A stretch of 64,000 nt of DNA from Caballeronia sp. SL2Y3 (GTDB lineage Bacteria > Pseudomonadota > Gammaproteobacteria > Burkholderiales > Burkholderiaceae). The translations under genes were made by a program, and so were the position numbers. This document shows, one piece after another, positions 36,254 to 45,451 of the stretch. The stretch covers positions 992,001 to 1,056,000 of the forward strand of contig NZ_CP084261.1 in NCBI RefSeq assembly GCF_022879575.1, written 5' to 3'. The notes beneath the pieces were generated by a model. It was not told the origin of the DNA, did not search any database, and worked only from the letters and a program-made list of their open reading frames with translations. Numbering within the stretch: position 1 is the stretch's first letter; each line of letters starts with the position of its first letter.

Positions 36254-36888
36254 GACGCCTCCGCTTCCATGCGCCGCGCGCGCGGAAGAATCACGAGATA
36301 ACGCCACGCGACCTCGGCGAGGAGCAACACGCCGATCAAGCCGTATGCGATCGCGCCGTTGTAGAGCGACCACGCCTCGCGCGACCAGTACAGTGCCGTG
36401 TAGAGCGAGAACAGGCCGTTCGCCGCGAAAAACGCGCACCAGACTTGCGTGACGCGGCGCGTGTGACGCACGGCGGGTTCGCTGAGATCGGGCGTGCGGA
36501 TGCGCGCGAATTTTTCGATCATCGACGGGCCGCGCACGAGCGTCGAAGCGAATGCAATCAGCAAGCCGAGATTCACGAGAGACGGATAAATATGGAGCAA
36601 CCGCTCGCTGTCGGTCCAGACGATCGCGGCCGATGCCGCGCTCAACATGAACCCGACCGCCCATTCCACGCGCGTAAGCGTGCGCAGCGACGCGCCCAGA
36701 ACGCCCGTGCCCGCGCAGCGCTGCAGCCAGACCAGCGCGAACAGCAGGCAACCGAGATAGCGCGGCGCGTTCCAGAACCAGCCGCACAGAATAGCGGCGG
36801 GATAGGCGAGCTTGAACGCGACGCTCAGCGCAGGGCCGATAGAGCTGCGATGCGCGTCGTCGCGGGTGCGGGCGGTCTGCGGCTGCAT
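36250..36888 (-). CDS. APE cluster membrane protein (COG4648, ApeG-type)
   Basis: Integral membrane protein of 212 residues with about five to six helices, for example LAYPAAILCGWFWNA (about 28), VGFMLSAASAAIVW and GAIAYGLIGVLLLAEVAW. It belongs to the conserved but uncharacterised COG4648 family found in APE clusters between the carrier proteins and the ligase. Homologues are sometimes mislabelled as DNA gyrase subunit B; nothing here supports that. TGATG and ATGA overlaps tie it to its neighbours. Function unknown. Confidence 0.82.
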   Translation of the reverse strand: MQPQTARTRDDAHRSSIGPALSVAFKLAYPAAILCGWFWNAPRYLGCLLFALVWLQRCAGTGVLGASLRTLTRVEWAVGFMLSAASAAIVWTDSERLLHIYPSLVNLGLLIAFASTLVRGPSMIEKFARIRTPDLSEPAVRHTRRVTQVWCAFFAANGLFSLYTALYWSREAWSLYNGAIAYGLIGVLLLAEVAWRYLVILPRARRMEAEAS

Positions 36889-37145
36889 CAGTCCTGCGCT
36901 GCCAGGAGCGACTCGACAGCGGCGATCACATCGCCCACCGTGCGCACGGACTTGAACTCCTCGGGCTTGATGCGGCGGCCCGTCATCTCCTGCAGCTTGA
37001 TCGCGAGATCGACCGCATCGATGCTGTCCAGGTCGAGTTCCTCGAACAGATGCGCGGACGGCGTCACGCGCTCGGGCGCGATGCCGAAGTTCTCTTCGAA
37101 GATCGCGCGGATGCGCTCAAGGATTTCGGTGTCGGTCACAATCAT
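36888..37145 (-). CDS. Acyl carrier protein (ApeF-type)
   Basis: Acyl carrier protein of 85 residues. The phosphopantetheine attachment motif is LDLDSIDAVDL with Ser41. It is the second of two adjacent carrier proteins in the operon. In APE systems one carrier holds the growing polyene and the other may carry the starter; which is which cannot be told here. Overlaps the preceding carrier gene by four bases. Confidence 0.92.
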   Translation of the reverse strand: MIVTDTEILERIRAIFEENFGIAPERVTPSAHLFEELDLDSIDAVDLAIKLQEMTGRRIKPEEFKSVRTVGDVIAAVESLLAAQD

Positions 37146-37441
37146 TCCCCTCTTGTTGCAGTGTCGTCCGATGCGCGCGCAGTCTCGCGCTGGCTTGCGA
37201 CCAGTTCGGCGAGCGTGTTGATCGAGCGGAAGTGCTCGCGCGCGCGCTCGTCGTTGGCGGCGATCGTCAGTTGATAATGTTTGCGCAGCACGATGCCGAT
37301 CTCGAGCGCGTCGATGGAGTCGAGACCGACGCCATCGGTGGAAAAGAGCGGCGCATCGTCGGCGATATCGTCGGGCGTCAGGTCTTCGAGATCGAGCGCT
37401 TCGATCAGAAGCCGTTTGATTTCAAGCTTTAAAGAATCCAT
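37142..37441 (-). CDS. Acyl carrier protein (ApeE-type)
   Basis: Acyl carrier protein of 99 residues with the attachment motif GVGLDSIDALEIG, Ser42. Longer and more acidic at the N-terminus than its neighbour. The start lies inside the end of the acyltransferase gene (20-base overlap), showing the tight packing of the operon. No phosphopantetheinyl transferase is encoded in the cluster, so activation must rely on one elsewhere. Confidence 0.92.
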   Translation of the reverse strand: MDSLKLEIKRLLIEALDLEDLTPDDIADDAPLFSTDGVGLDSIDALEIGIVLRKHYQLTIAANDERAREHFRSINTLAELVASQRETARASDDTATRGE

Positions 37442-38213
37442 GGTCGATCAGATGCCGGGTAATGTGGGCTTGCAGCGTGTTCGTGAGGGTTCGGGCCGCG
37501 AGCGCGGGCGGTTCATCGCGAGTGACGAGCGCGTCGGCTCCGAGCGCGTCGAGCACGCTCACGCGCATATGGAACGCGCGCTCGGGCACGTCGTGCCAGC
37601 GCATGGTTTTGGTGAACGCGGGAGGGTCGCAGTCGATCAGGACGGGCAGGATCGGCGCGCGCGATTGGAGCGCCATGTGCGCGAAGCCGCGCGAGAAATC
37701 GTGCAGGCGGTTGCGCGCGGGACTGCGCGTGCCTTCCGGAAAGACGATCATCGTGTAGCCGCGCGCGAGTTGCCGCGCGCCTTCTTCCACGAGTTCGACG
37801 GGGTCTGCGTTGCTCACGTAATCCGCCGCTCGCATGACGCCCCAGAAGAACGGATTGCTCCAGTGCGCGCTCTTCACGACGCAGCATGCGCGCGGCGTGA
37901 GCGACAGAAGCACCATGACGTCGAGCCAGGTCGGATGGTTGGCGACCACGATCGCGGCGCCCTTCTCTTTGCGATTGAGCGCGTGCGCGCCGCTCACGTC
38001 GAGCTTCATCACGCGAACCCCGACGAGCACGGCGACGAGCGCGCGAAAAAACGCGTGAATGATCCCGGCGATGATGCGCTGCTTCGACGCGCGATGCGGC
38101 CACACCGAAGCGATCGGAAAAACGATCAGTGAGAAGCCGAGGCCGCAGATGCCGAAGGTAGTGAACGCAAGGGCCGTCGCGACAAGGCGCCAGTAATAGT
38201 CACACGCCTTCAT
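37422..38213 (-). CDS. LPLAT/PlsC-family acyltransferase (ApeD-type)
   Basis: Acyltransferase of 263 residues related to 1-acylglycerol-3-phosphate acyltransferases. NHPTWLD gives the HX4D catalytic motif (about 92-98) and FPEGTRS the acyl-acceptor-binding motif. An N-terminal membrane helix (about 9-33) anchors it. Within APE clusters this protein is thought to help join the polyene to a lipid anchor. It overlaps the chain-length-factor gene by 14 bases. Confidence 0.9.
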   Translation of the reverse strand: MKACDYYWRLVATALAFTTFGICGLGFSLIVFPIASVWPHRASKQRIIAGIIHAFFRALVAVLVGVRVMKLDVSGAHALNRKEKGAAIVVANHPTWLDVMVLLSLTPRACCVVKSAHWSNPFFWGVMRAADYVSNADPVELVEEGARQLARGYTMIVFPEGTRSPARNRLHDFSRGFAHMALQSRAPILPVLIDCDPPAFTKTMRWHDVPERAFHMRVSVLDALGADALVTRDEPPALAARTLTNTLQAHITRHLIDHGFFKA

Positions 38214-38901
38214 GCCAGTTCCATTGCCATGTCGACGTCGCGCCGCGCCATTGGACGGGCGCTTTCGCGTTCAGACACTGCCTGACCGCTTCGCTTTGCG
38301 TGACGCATCGGGCGCTCGCGAACGCGTTGCTCCGGTCATCGGCGAACGTTGTGCGCACGCATTCGAGTCGCCCGATTTGCGCGGACGCATCGAGCAAGAT
38401 CGCGAGCGCGCCGCCCTCCACTTCGTCTTCGATCGTTCCAAAGGCCGGATCGGCAGGCTCGTCGGCGTAGACGAGCAGCACCGGGGACGAAGCATCCGTC
38501 GCATATTGCGCGTGGGCTTCCAGCAACGCGTAGCCGAGCGTCTGCGCGCCCGCCGACACCGCACTCGCGGGCGCACGGTCGCCGCGCTCGATGCCGAATA
38601 CGCCGGTCATCGCGTTCAAAACGGAGAGGCTGAAGGAAGTCGGCGAGACGGGTTCGCCTGCACTGATGTCGCAGAGGATGCCGGTCGTGCGCCGCAGTTC
38701 CCCGTGACGCGACGCGAACACGACGCGCACCGCCGGCAGCGCCGATGCGCAATCGAAGGCAACCTTCAGCGCGGCCCGCGATAGCGCACTGAGCCGGCGC
38801 CGCGCCATCGGCGCGACGAAGCTCACGTCAGGCGCGGCGGTCGCGGTGGCAGGCCAAAAGGACCAGCGCGCAACCGGAATGGTCCAGTGCAGATCGGGCA
38901 T
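38200..38901 (-). CDS. Ketosynthase chain-length factor (ApeC-type)
   Basis: Protein of 233 residues corresponding to the N-terminal half of a ketosynthase fold. The region where a ketosynthase has its nucleophilic Cys reads SAVSAGAQTLGYAL, with no Cys, so it cannot condense by itself. Such truncated, Cys-less partners act as chain-length factors beside ApeO. It opens the minus-strand APE operon, with about 460 non-coding bases upstream. Confidence 0.87.
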   Translation of the reverse strand: MPDLHWTIPVARWSFWPATATAAPDVSFVAPMARRRLSALSRAALKVAFDCASALPAVRVVFASRHGELRRTTGILCDISAGEPVSPTSFSLSVLNAMTGVFGIERGDRAPASAVSAGAQTLGYALLEAHAQYATDASSPVLLVYADEPADPAFGTIEDEVEGGALAILLDASAQIGRLECVRTTFADDRSNAFASARCVTQSEAVRQCLNAKAPVQWRGATSTWQWNWHEGV

Positions 38902-39359
38902 ATCGGTGTTTGCGCGTTGAAAACAGTCAGCATCGGGGCGGAACAGCCGGCCCGATCATTCCTTAGTAAGCAAGTGACGTAATTAAGTGGTCCGTCCAAT
39001 TAACGGCACGACGCAGCGACTATTTAGCGTCTCGACGCAGAAATCCTGCGGAGCGCCCGGGGTATCGCTGGCGTGGGGCGCAAATGATACCGACGTTATG
39101 GTAGACGGGAATAGGGAAAGTACGCAGTAATTGCCGGTTCGTCTCATCGGCGCGACGAAGATGCGACGAGACTTGCACCGCGCACGACACATCTATCTTC
39201 CAGGGGCGGTAAGGATGCCTTCGCCCAGCGATCTATCGACCATTTCTCGAACTGGCGCGTCACCAAGTGCTCCCGCGCGTGATATCGTTCGCCGCTTGAC
39301 TGAATTTGACACCTCGGCCAGACGGACCTCTGACCGACGTGCCGCAGGCTGCATAGAAG
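38902..39359. other. Divergent regulatory region upstream of the APE operon
   Basis: About 458 bases with no supportable gene, between the first APE gene (minus) and the NodB-type deacetylase (plus). An A/T-richer stretch at about 38960-39015 on the APE side is the best place for its promoter, but I cannot fix -35/-10 boxes with confidence. No regulator gene lies in or beside the cluster. Confidence 0.45.
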
Positions 39360-40259
39360 ATGAGGCAAATGATTTCGCGGCCGCCTGCCGGTGCGCCACG
39401 ACGCTGGCCGCGCACAGGCTATCCACCGTTGTATGTCGCGACCTTCGCCTGGCACGCGGTCGCGCTGGCCGGATGGCTGCTGCGGGCTTCGGCGTGGCCG
39501 TGGTGGCTCGCGGGCGTGCTCGCGAGTCATATCGTCGTGGTTTCGATCGGGCTGTGGCCGCGCTCCACGCTGCTTGGCCGTAACTGGACCCGCCTGCCTG
39601 ACACGCCCTCCAACGCCGATGCCGTGGCGCTCACGATCGACGATGGTCCCGATCCGGTCGTAACGCCGAAGATTCTGGACATCCTGGATCGGCATCGCGT
39701 GCGCGCGACGTTCTTCTGCATTGGAAGACGCGCTGCGGAGCATCCGGCGCTGGTACGGGAAATCGTCGCGCGAGGTCACGCCGTCGAGAATCATACGCAC
39801 AGGCACGTGCACACGTTCTCGGTCACGTGGCCGTTCTGGCTCACGAAGGAAATCGCCGCTGCTCAACGGACGCTCGAAGCAGTGACAGGCGAGCGGCCAA
39901 TGTTCTTTCGCGCGCCAGCCGGGTTACGAAATCTCTTTCTCGACCCGGTGCTGCAACGGCTGGACCTTCAGCTCGCGGCGTGGACGCGGCGAGGATTCGA
40001 TACGCGCGAATGTGACGCTGATCGCGTGCTCGAACGACTCGTGAACGGACTCGCCGCCCGAGACATCCTCCTGATCCACGACGCCGGCGCGGCGTTGACA
40101 TCGGCGGGCGAGCCGGTGGTGCTGGCGGTGCTGCCTCGGCTCATCGAGAGGGTTCGGTCGTCGGGATTGCGCTTCGTGACCTTGCGGGATGCGCGCGAGG
40201 AACGGGCACCGTCTTCCTCCGGGCGTCGAACGCTCAGTGCGCGTTCCGAGCCACTTTGA
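39360..40259 (+). CDS. NodB-type polysaccharide deacetylase
   Basis: Membrane-anchored deacetylase of 299 residues. Two hydrophobic segments at about 25-65 precede a NodB homology domain. TIDDGPDP supplies the catalytic Asp and first metal Asp, and HTHRH supplies the two metal His residues; FRAPAG and LIHD are further motifs. It probably removes acetyl groups from an envelope polysaccharide. ATG at 39360 or 39369 are both possible starts. It is transcribed away from the APE operon and may share its regulatory region, but a functional link is not shown. Confidence 0.88.
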   Translation: MRQMISRPPAGAPRRWPRTGYPPLYVATFAWHAVALAGWLLRASAWPWWLAGVLASHIVVVSIGLWPRSTLLGRNWTRLPDTPSNADAVALTIDDGPDPVVTPKILDILDRHRVRATFFCIGRRAAEHPALVREIVARGHAVENHTHRHVHTFSVTWPFWLTKEIAAAQRTLEAVTGERPMFFRAPAGLRNLFLDPVLQRLDLQLAAWTRRGFDTRECDADRVLERLVNGLAARDILLIHDAGAALTSAGEPVVLAVLPRLIERVRSSGLRFVTLRDAREERAPSSSGRRTLSARSEPL

Positions 40260-40300
40260 CCGTCCCCTCTTTTCGTTTCTAGCCGTTGAACCCAAACAAA

Positions 40301-40579
40301 ATGAAGCTCGTTACCGTCCTCACCGCCTCGATCTTTCTGGCAGCCTGCACATCCGTCTCTGAAGTTGCCCCGGCCAGCGACGCAAACTACACCGTGACCA
40401 CACAGGTACGCGGCGGGATGACTTCCTGGGGCGAAATCAAGGCGTCGAGCCTGAAGCGCGCCGATGAGTACTGCAGGCAACAAGGAAAGCGAATGCATCA
40501 GGTCGATATGCAGACGCATGGCGTTCGAGGCTGGACGCCGCAGGAAGCGGAACTGACGTTTTCGTGCGTGGCTAGCTGA
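40301..40579 (+). CDS. Small putative lipoprotein
   Basis: Lipoprotein of 92 residues with signal and lipobox FLAACTS (Cys16). The mature part (about 76 residues) contains two Cys (YCRQQGKRM and FSCVAS) that could form a disulphide. No family recognised. ATG at 40301 is preferred to the TTG at 40286. It follows the deacetylase by 41 bases and may be co-transcribed. Confidence 0.72.
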   Translation: MKLVTVLTASIFLAACTSVSEVAPASDANYTVTTQVRGGMTSWGEIKASSLKRADEYCRQQGKRMHQVDMQTHGVRGWTPQEAELTFSCVAS

Positions 40580-40653
40580 GAAGTCGAGGGCCGGCCGGGA
40601 AGCAACCCGACGGACCACGGAGCGCGACGCTCCGATCACGCCCAAAGCGCAAT

Positions 40654-40749
40654 TGGCGGAAGGCAGCAGGAGTCGAACCTACCTGGGAGTGTCTGACACC
40701 CCCAACTGGGTTTGAAGCCCAGCCGCACCACCGGATACGAATGCCTTCC
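40654..40749 (-). tRNA. selC: Selenocysteine tRNA, anticodon UCA
   Basis: On the minus strand this 96-base gene begins GGAAGGCA and ends TGCCTTCC-G-CCA, giving the long 8-bp acceptor stem of bacterial tRNA-Sec with CCA encoded. The anticodon arm is CTGGG-CTTCAAA-CCCAG with UCA at the centre, reading UGA. The long variable arm (GGGGGTGTC-AGA-CACTCCC) and a T arm with TTCGA follow. It serves the Sec codon of fdnG, lies downstream of selA and selB on the same strand, and has its own TATAAT box. Confidence 0.95.
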
Positions 40750-40774
40750 CCGGCTGAAAAGAACGAAGCCCACG

Positions 40775-40780
40775 ATTATA
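40775..40780 (-). promoter_or_regulatory. -10 box of selC
   Basis: A perfect TATAAT on the minus strand ends 25 bases before the first base of selC, suiting a short leader. No good -35 box sits at the usual distance, so the promoter may be weak or the tRNA may also be read from upstream. Confidence 0.55.
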
Positions 40781-40804
40781 GCGGCGGAACCAAAACCGCA
40801 CGCG

Positions 40805-41455
40805 TCAGCGCGCATCGTCGCCGGACCGCCCCGGCGTGCGTCGGCGCAGAAGTCGATACGCGCAGTACAGCAACGCGACGAGCGCGAGCAGATCGATGAC
40901 AGTCGCGCCATGCATCTGCAACTCGACGAGCGCGAAGTGCAATTGCCGCTGGAACAACGCGCCGCCCAGCACCCAGAACGCGGACCACGCGACAATGCCC
41001 GCCGCATCCCAGAGCAGAAAGACAAGCGCGGCGATACGCGTCGTGCCCATCAGCGGCGGCGTGACGAGTCCGAGTCCCGGCACGAACTTCGATATCGCGA
41101 TGATCGGCGCGCCGTACCGCTCGAATAGCTCGCTCGTCGTGCGCATGCCGGATTCGATCGCATACGAACGACGCGAAAGCGCGGCCACGAGCCGCCGTCC
41201 GTAGATGCGTCCCGCCGAAAACCACGCGCTGTCGCCGAGCAGCGCGCCGCAAACCGCCGCGATCAGCACATGCCAAAGCGATAGCCGCCCGCTCGCGATC
41301 ATCGATCCGGCGAAGACGAGCAGCGGCGCCGACGGCAGCGGCACGCCCAGCCGCGTCAGCAGCACGTTGCCGAAGACCGCGGCCGCGCCCCACTGCGCAA
41401 TCGCCGACGGCGGAATCTGAATCAACTGCCACCTCCGCGGCGCGCGCGCCGGCAT
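40805..41455 (-). CDS. DedA-family membrane protein
   Basis: DedA/SNARE-associated-type membrane protein of 216 residues. The family signatures are VCGALLGDSAWFSAGRIYGR (about 69-88) and SKFVPGLGLVTPPLMG (about 123-138); four to five helices. Some DedA proteins are undecaprenyl-phosphate flippases and aid membrane homeostasis. It follows the DedA-PAP2-LssY gene by 13 bases and precedes selC by 55. Confidence 0.87.
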   Translation of the reverse strand: MPARAPRRWQLIQIPPSAIAQWGAAAVFGNVLLTRLGVPLPSAPLLVFAGSMIASGRLSLWHVLIAAVCGALLGDSAWFSAGRIYGRRLVAALSRRSYAIESGMRTTSELFERYGAPIIAISKFVPGLGLVTPPLMGTTRIAALVFLLWDAAGIVAWSAFWVLGGALFQRQLHFALVELQMHGATVIDLLALVALLYCAYRLLRRRTPGRSGDDAR

Positions 41456-41468
41456 TCGCTTCGAAAAA

Positions 41469-43472
41469 TCATTGAGTCCTCGACTGGACCAGCATCACCG
41501 GCACGCTGCCGCACCCCGCGCTGTTCGCAATTTCGATGCCGTGCCATGACGACGCATCGCCACGGTCCAGCGCCATCGAATCGACGCGCCGGTCCGGCCG
41601 CAGCACGTTGAACGGCCACGACGGACGGCGCAGCCGCTCATGAACGATCGAGCCGAGCCAGATAGGCGTCGGCGCGGCATCGGCGCGCTCCTTCAGCACA
41701 TAGCGCGTCGGCCAGAAGCGCAGCACGTCGCGCTCGTCAGCGCCGCGGCGCGAGCGCGTGAACATGAGCTTCGACGGCTCGCCGTTGTTCAGACGCGGCA
41801 GCACCGGCAGCGCGGTCGCGTGCGCGTTCGGCGAGACGACCGACATCACGCTCTTCATCGTCAGTCCCGTGGCTTGCGTCCAGCCGCGGCTCGACAGCTG
41901 CGCGCGAATCTCGGCGGGCGTCGCGGCCCATTGCACGGTGATCGGCTCGCGGCGGTCGCCGTCCATGCTCGCGCGGTAGCACGAAAAGGTGCGCCAGACG
42001 GTGTCCGTCCACTGGATCGGCGTGATGACGACCGTCGGCGGCGCGGCGCTGTGCGCCTGCGTGTCGTCGCTCAGCTGCAAGCCGACGCTCGCGCAGATCA
42101 CGGCGAGAATCGCGAACGGCATCAGCGGACGGCGTCTTGGCTTGCCCGGATGCCGCCAAACAGCGGTCAGCGCGATGAGAAACACCCACATGGCCGCGAG
42201 CGCCGCGCTGCCGAGCGCGTCCGAGATGGTGAAGCGTCCGAAGTAGAGGCCCGCGAGCGCGATGGCCGTCACGATGCCCGACGTCGCCGTGGCGATGCAC
42301 ACGCCGGTCAGCATGCCCACGCGGCGCAGCAGCAAAAACGCCAGAAAGCCGTAGATGATCACGGCCGCCGCGAGATGCGGGCTCGGGAACGTGTGCTCCA
42401 CCGGCGCGAACGACAGCGGCAAGCGGTGATGCGCGGTCATGCGAATCGCGGCGACGAGCAGTTGCGAGAACACGACCGCGACCATCCAGTAGGCGACCGT
42501 GCGCCAGCGCCGCTCGACGATCATCCAGACGATGACGGTCGCCGCGACCGCAAGCAAGGTCGGCGTGCTGCCGAGCGCGGCCGCGCCGTCGAGGATCGAA
42601 TCGGCCCACGTCGAGCGGAACGACTGCAACAGGCGGTACGTGGAGACATCCACCTGCACGAGCGACGAGCCGCGCGCCACGTTCGACATCACGTAGAAGA
42701 ACGCCATGACCGATGCAAGGAGCAACACGGAAATGGCAACGATGAGCGAAGTCGCCGGATTCGCCGGATCGAGGGCGCGCGAGACGATTCGCGCCGGCGC
42801 GCCGTCGTTGCGCTGCGCCCACGCGAGCAGCGTTGCGCGCGAAGCGAGCGTCCAGCCCTTCGCGTGCCCCACGATCACGCGCGTCAGATTGAAGACGAGC
42901 CAGCCGATCGCCGTCACGGCCACGAGTATGACGACGAGCCGGATGGACACCGCGCCCGCCAGTTCGATGGATGCGCCGAACACCACGCCCGGCAGGATAT
43001 GCAGCGGCGCCCAGATCAGCGCGCTCAGGACGTTGACGGCGAGAAAGCGCGCGGGCGTCATGCCCGAGAGGCCCGCGACGACCGGCACCACGGCGCGCAT
43101 CGGCGCCACGAAGCGCGCGAGCACCACGCTCTTCGCGCCGTGCGCGTGGAAGTACCGCTTGCCCGCGGCGAGCGCACCCGGATGGCGGCGGAACGGCCAC
43201 ATCTGCGCGATGACATCGGCATAGCGCGCGCCGAAGCAGAAGCTCGCGGCGTCGCCGGCAATCGCGCCCGCGATCGCGCAGACGAATACCAGAACGAGAT
43301 TCAGCGCGCCCGCGCCGACGAGCGCGCCCGCGACGAACATCGCAGTGCTGCCGGGCACGAAGGTGCCGATGAACGCGACCGATTCCAGAAACGACGCGAG
43401 CAGCACGACCGCGAGCGTCCATTCGGGATGGCCCGACAGCAGATGCAGCAGCGCGTAGTAGGAATGCTCCAT
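41469..43472 (-). CDS. DedA, PAP2-like and LssY-type multidomain membrane protein
   Basis: Protein of 667 residues. Residues about 1-200 form a DedA domain (VPGSTAMFVAGALVG, DAASFCFGARY, ARFVAPMRAVVPVVAG). Residues about 240-420 resemble a PAP2 domain, but the second motif reads FPSPHLA rather than PSGH, and the third (LYFGRFTISDALG) lacks the usual Arg and nucleophilic His, so phosphatase activity is doubtful. The C-terminal 180 residues resemble the LssY domain (LGSIVHERLRRPSWPFN). ATG at 43472 opens the DedA domain; the open frame upstream lies inside selB. It starts 44 bases after selB. Confidence 0.85.
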   Translation of the reverse strand: MEHSYYALLHLLSGHPEWTLAVVLLASFLESVAFIGTFVPGSTAMFVAGALVGAGALNLVLVFVCAIAGAIAGDAASFCFGARYADVIAQMWPFRRHPGALAAGKRYFHAHGAKSVVLARFVAPMRAVVPVVAGLSGMTPARFLAVNVLSALIWAPLHILPGVVFGASIELAGAVSIRLVVILVAVTAIGWLVFNLTRVIVGHAKGWTLASRATLLAWAQRNDGAPARIVSRALDPANPATSLIVAISVLLLASVMAFFYVMSNVARGSSLVQVDVSTYRLLQSFRSTWADSILDGAAALGSTPTLLAVAATVIVWMIVERRWRTVAYWMVAVVFSQLLVAAIRMTAHHRLPLSFAPVEHTFPSPHLAAAVIIYGFLAFLLLRRVGMLTGVCIATATSGIVTAIALAGLYFGRFTISDALGSAALAAMWVFLIALTAVWRHPGKPRRRPLMPFAILAVICASVGLQLSDDTQAHSAAPPTVVITPIQWTDTVWRTFSCYRASMDGDRREPITVQWAATPAEIRAQLSSRGWTQATGLTMKSVMSVVSPNAHATALPVLPRLNNGEPSKLMFTRSRRGADERDVLRFWPTRYVLKERADAAPTPIWLGSIVHERLRRPSWPFNVLRPDRRVDSMALDRGDASSWHGIEIANSAGCGSVPVMLVQSRTQ

Positions 43473-43516
43473 CGGTTCGCCTGGCGCAGTAGCGCAAAGG
43501 GCGCGGCGGGAGCCGC

Positions 43517-45451
43517 TCAGACCGGCTCGTGCCAGCGGCTGTCGGTGCGCAACAGGTGCAGGTCGCGATGAAAGCGAGTGTAACCAACGCGGTCGAAGAA
43601 CTCCAAAACCTGAATCGCGCGTTTGCGGCCGAGGCCGCTTGCATCGCGGAACTCCGCTGCGCCGATGCCGCTCGCCGCACTCGTAGTCCCGTCGCGCGTG
43701 CGGGCATGTTCGGCCGCGAGTCGCGCGAGTTCTGCTATCGCGGATCGCGAATAAAAGAGATCGCGCACGACCTGCAACACGTCGCCGCGCCGCGCGAGCT
43801 TGCGCAAGAGGCGCCGCATGTCCTCTTCCTGTGCGCCGTGTTCGCGCGCGAGGTCGCGCACCCACGGCGGGTCGAAACGTCCGCGTTCGATCGACGCCAG
43901 CACCGCCTGCGCGAGCGATTCTTCGGCTGCATCGAGCGCCACCGTATGCGACGGCAGATGCAGCCACGGCCCGCTGCGCGCGACGGTCCCGCGCGCCACG
44001 GCGTCGTCGATCAGGGCGCGCCACAGCGCATCCGATGCGAGCGGCGCGGCCATGCGGCGCAGACGCGCGGCGTCGGGTCCTTGCTCGTCGGGAAAGCGTT
44101 CGTGGAAAGCGGCGAGCGCGCTCGTGAGACGCGCGGCGAGCGCATTCCACTGCGCGGCGGCGATGAAGAGCGCGTCGTCGGGCAGAGGCACGCGGCGCAA
44201 GCCGTCCGGCAGCGCGACCGATGCCGCCGGACGGCCGCACAGATGCTCGACGAGCGAGCGCGGCAAGCCGTACGGCGATTCATCGAAAAGCGCATCGGCG
44301 CGATGCGTGTCGAGCCAGGCGGCCAGCGCGTCGAGCCACGCGCGGCGCTGCGGCGTGCGGCGCTTGCGGGCAGGCGCGAACGGATCGAGCACGCGGCCGC
44401 CGCCTACCGTGCGGCTCGCCTGCGCATTGCGCACGATGAAGCGGTCGCCCGGCAACGCGCACACCGGTTGATCGAAGACGAGCTGCACGCGCGCCGATTG
44501 TCCCGCCGCGAGCGTGTCCGCCTCCAGCAACGCGACGTGCGCCACGCGATGCGTCGTGCCGAGGTGCACATGCAGCGGCGTCCAGTGCGCAAGCGTGAGC
44601 CCGGCATCGGCGAGCAGCGTGAGTTCGACGTCGAGCCGCTCGGACGCCTTCGCAATGCGCGCATCCACGATCCAGTCGCCGCGTGCGAGCGCATCTTTCT
44701 CGATGCCCGCGAGATTGAGCGCGCAACGCTCGCCCGCGTGGCCCGCCTCCGCCGGGCGGTTCTGCGCGTGAATGCTGCGCACGCGCACGTCGCTCGCCGA
44801 TTCGCGCGGCGCGAGCGCGAGCACGTCGCCCACGCTCACGCGCCCCGCGAACGCCGTGCCCGTCGCGATGGTGCCTTGCCCCGACAGCGTGAACACGCGA
44901 TCGACCGCGAGGCGGAAGAAGCCATCGTCGCGGCGCGCGCGCCAGTGCGCGGCGGCATCGCGCAAATGCGCGTTCAGCGCGGCCACGCCGGGATCGTCGG
45001 CGGCGGTGGCGTTGGTGTCGAAGATCGGCGCATCGCAGAGCGGCGTCGGCGCGAGCAGCGTTCGGATTTGCGCGTGGACTTCGCGCAGGCGGCTTTCGTC
45101 GACGCGGTCGGTCTTCGTCAACGCCACCGCGCCCGTCGTCACGCCGAGCAGTTCGAGAATCGCGAGATGCTCGCGCGTCTGCGGCATCACGCCGTCGTCG
45201 GCGGCAATCACGAGGAGCGCGAAGTCGATGCCGCTCGCGCCCGCCGCCATCGTATGCACGAGCTTTTCGTGGCCCGGCACGTCGATGAAGCCGAGCATGC
45301 CGCCATCCGAGAGCGGCACATACGCGTAGCCGAGTTCGATGGAAATGCCGCGCGCTTTCTCTTCCTTGAGGCGGTCGGTGTCCACGCCGGACAGCGCGCG
45401 CACGAGCGTGGTCTTGCCGTGATCGATATGCCCCGCCGTGCCGACGATCAT
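43517..45451 (-). CDS. selB: Selenocysteine-specific elongation factor
   Basis: Specialised GTPase of 644 residues that delivers Sec-tRNA to UGA codons marked by a SECIS hairpin. [13 protein letters not shown] is the P-loop, DVPGHEK the G3 motif and TKTD the G4 motif, followed by EF-Tu-like domains. The C-terminal 270 residues are winged-helix repeats that bind the SECIS, including [20 protein letters not shown] and [20 protein letters not shown]. The ATG overlaps the selA stop (ATGA). Length and order fit E. coli SelB. Confidence 0.95.
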   Translation of the reverse strand: MIVGTAGHIDHGKTTLVRALSGVDTDRLKEEKARGISIELGYAYVPLSDGGMLGFIDVPGHEKLVHTMAAGASGIDFALLVIAADDGVMPQTREHLAILELLGVTTGAVALTKTDRVDESRLREVHAQIRTLLAPTPLCDAPIFDTNATAADDPGVAALNAHLRDAAAHWRARRDDGFFRLAVDRVFTLSGQGTIATGTAFAGRVSVGDVLALAPRESASDVRVRSIHAQNRPAEAGHAGERCALNLAGIEKDALARGDWIVDARIAKASERLDVELTLLADAGLTLAHWTPLHVHLGTTHRVAHVALLEADTLAAGQSARVQLVFDQPVCALPGDRFIVRNAQASRTVGGGRVLDPFAPARKRRTPQRRAWLDALAAWLDTHRADALFDESPYGLPRSLVEHLCGRPAASVALPDGLRRVPLPDDALFIAAAQWNALAARLTSALAAFHERFPDEQGPDAARLRRMAAPLASDALWRALIDDAVARGTVARSGPWLHLPSHTVALDAAEESLAQAVLASIERGRFDPPWVRDLAREHGAQEEDMRRLLRKLARRGDVLQVVRDLFYSRSAIAELARLAAEHARTRDGTTSAASGIGAAEFRDASGLGRKRAIQVLEFFDRVGYTRFHRDLHLLRTDSRWHEPV

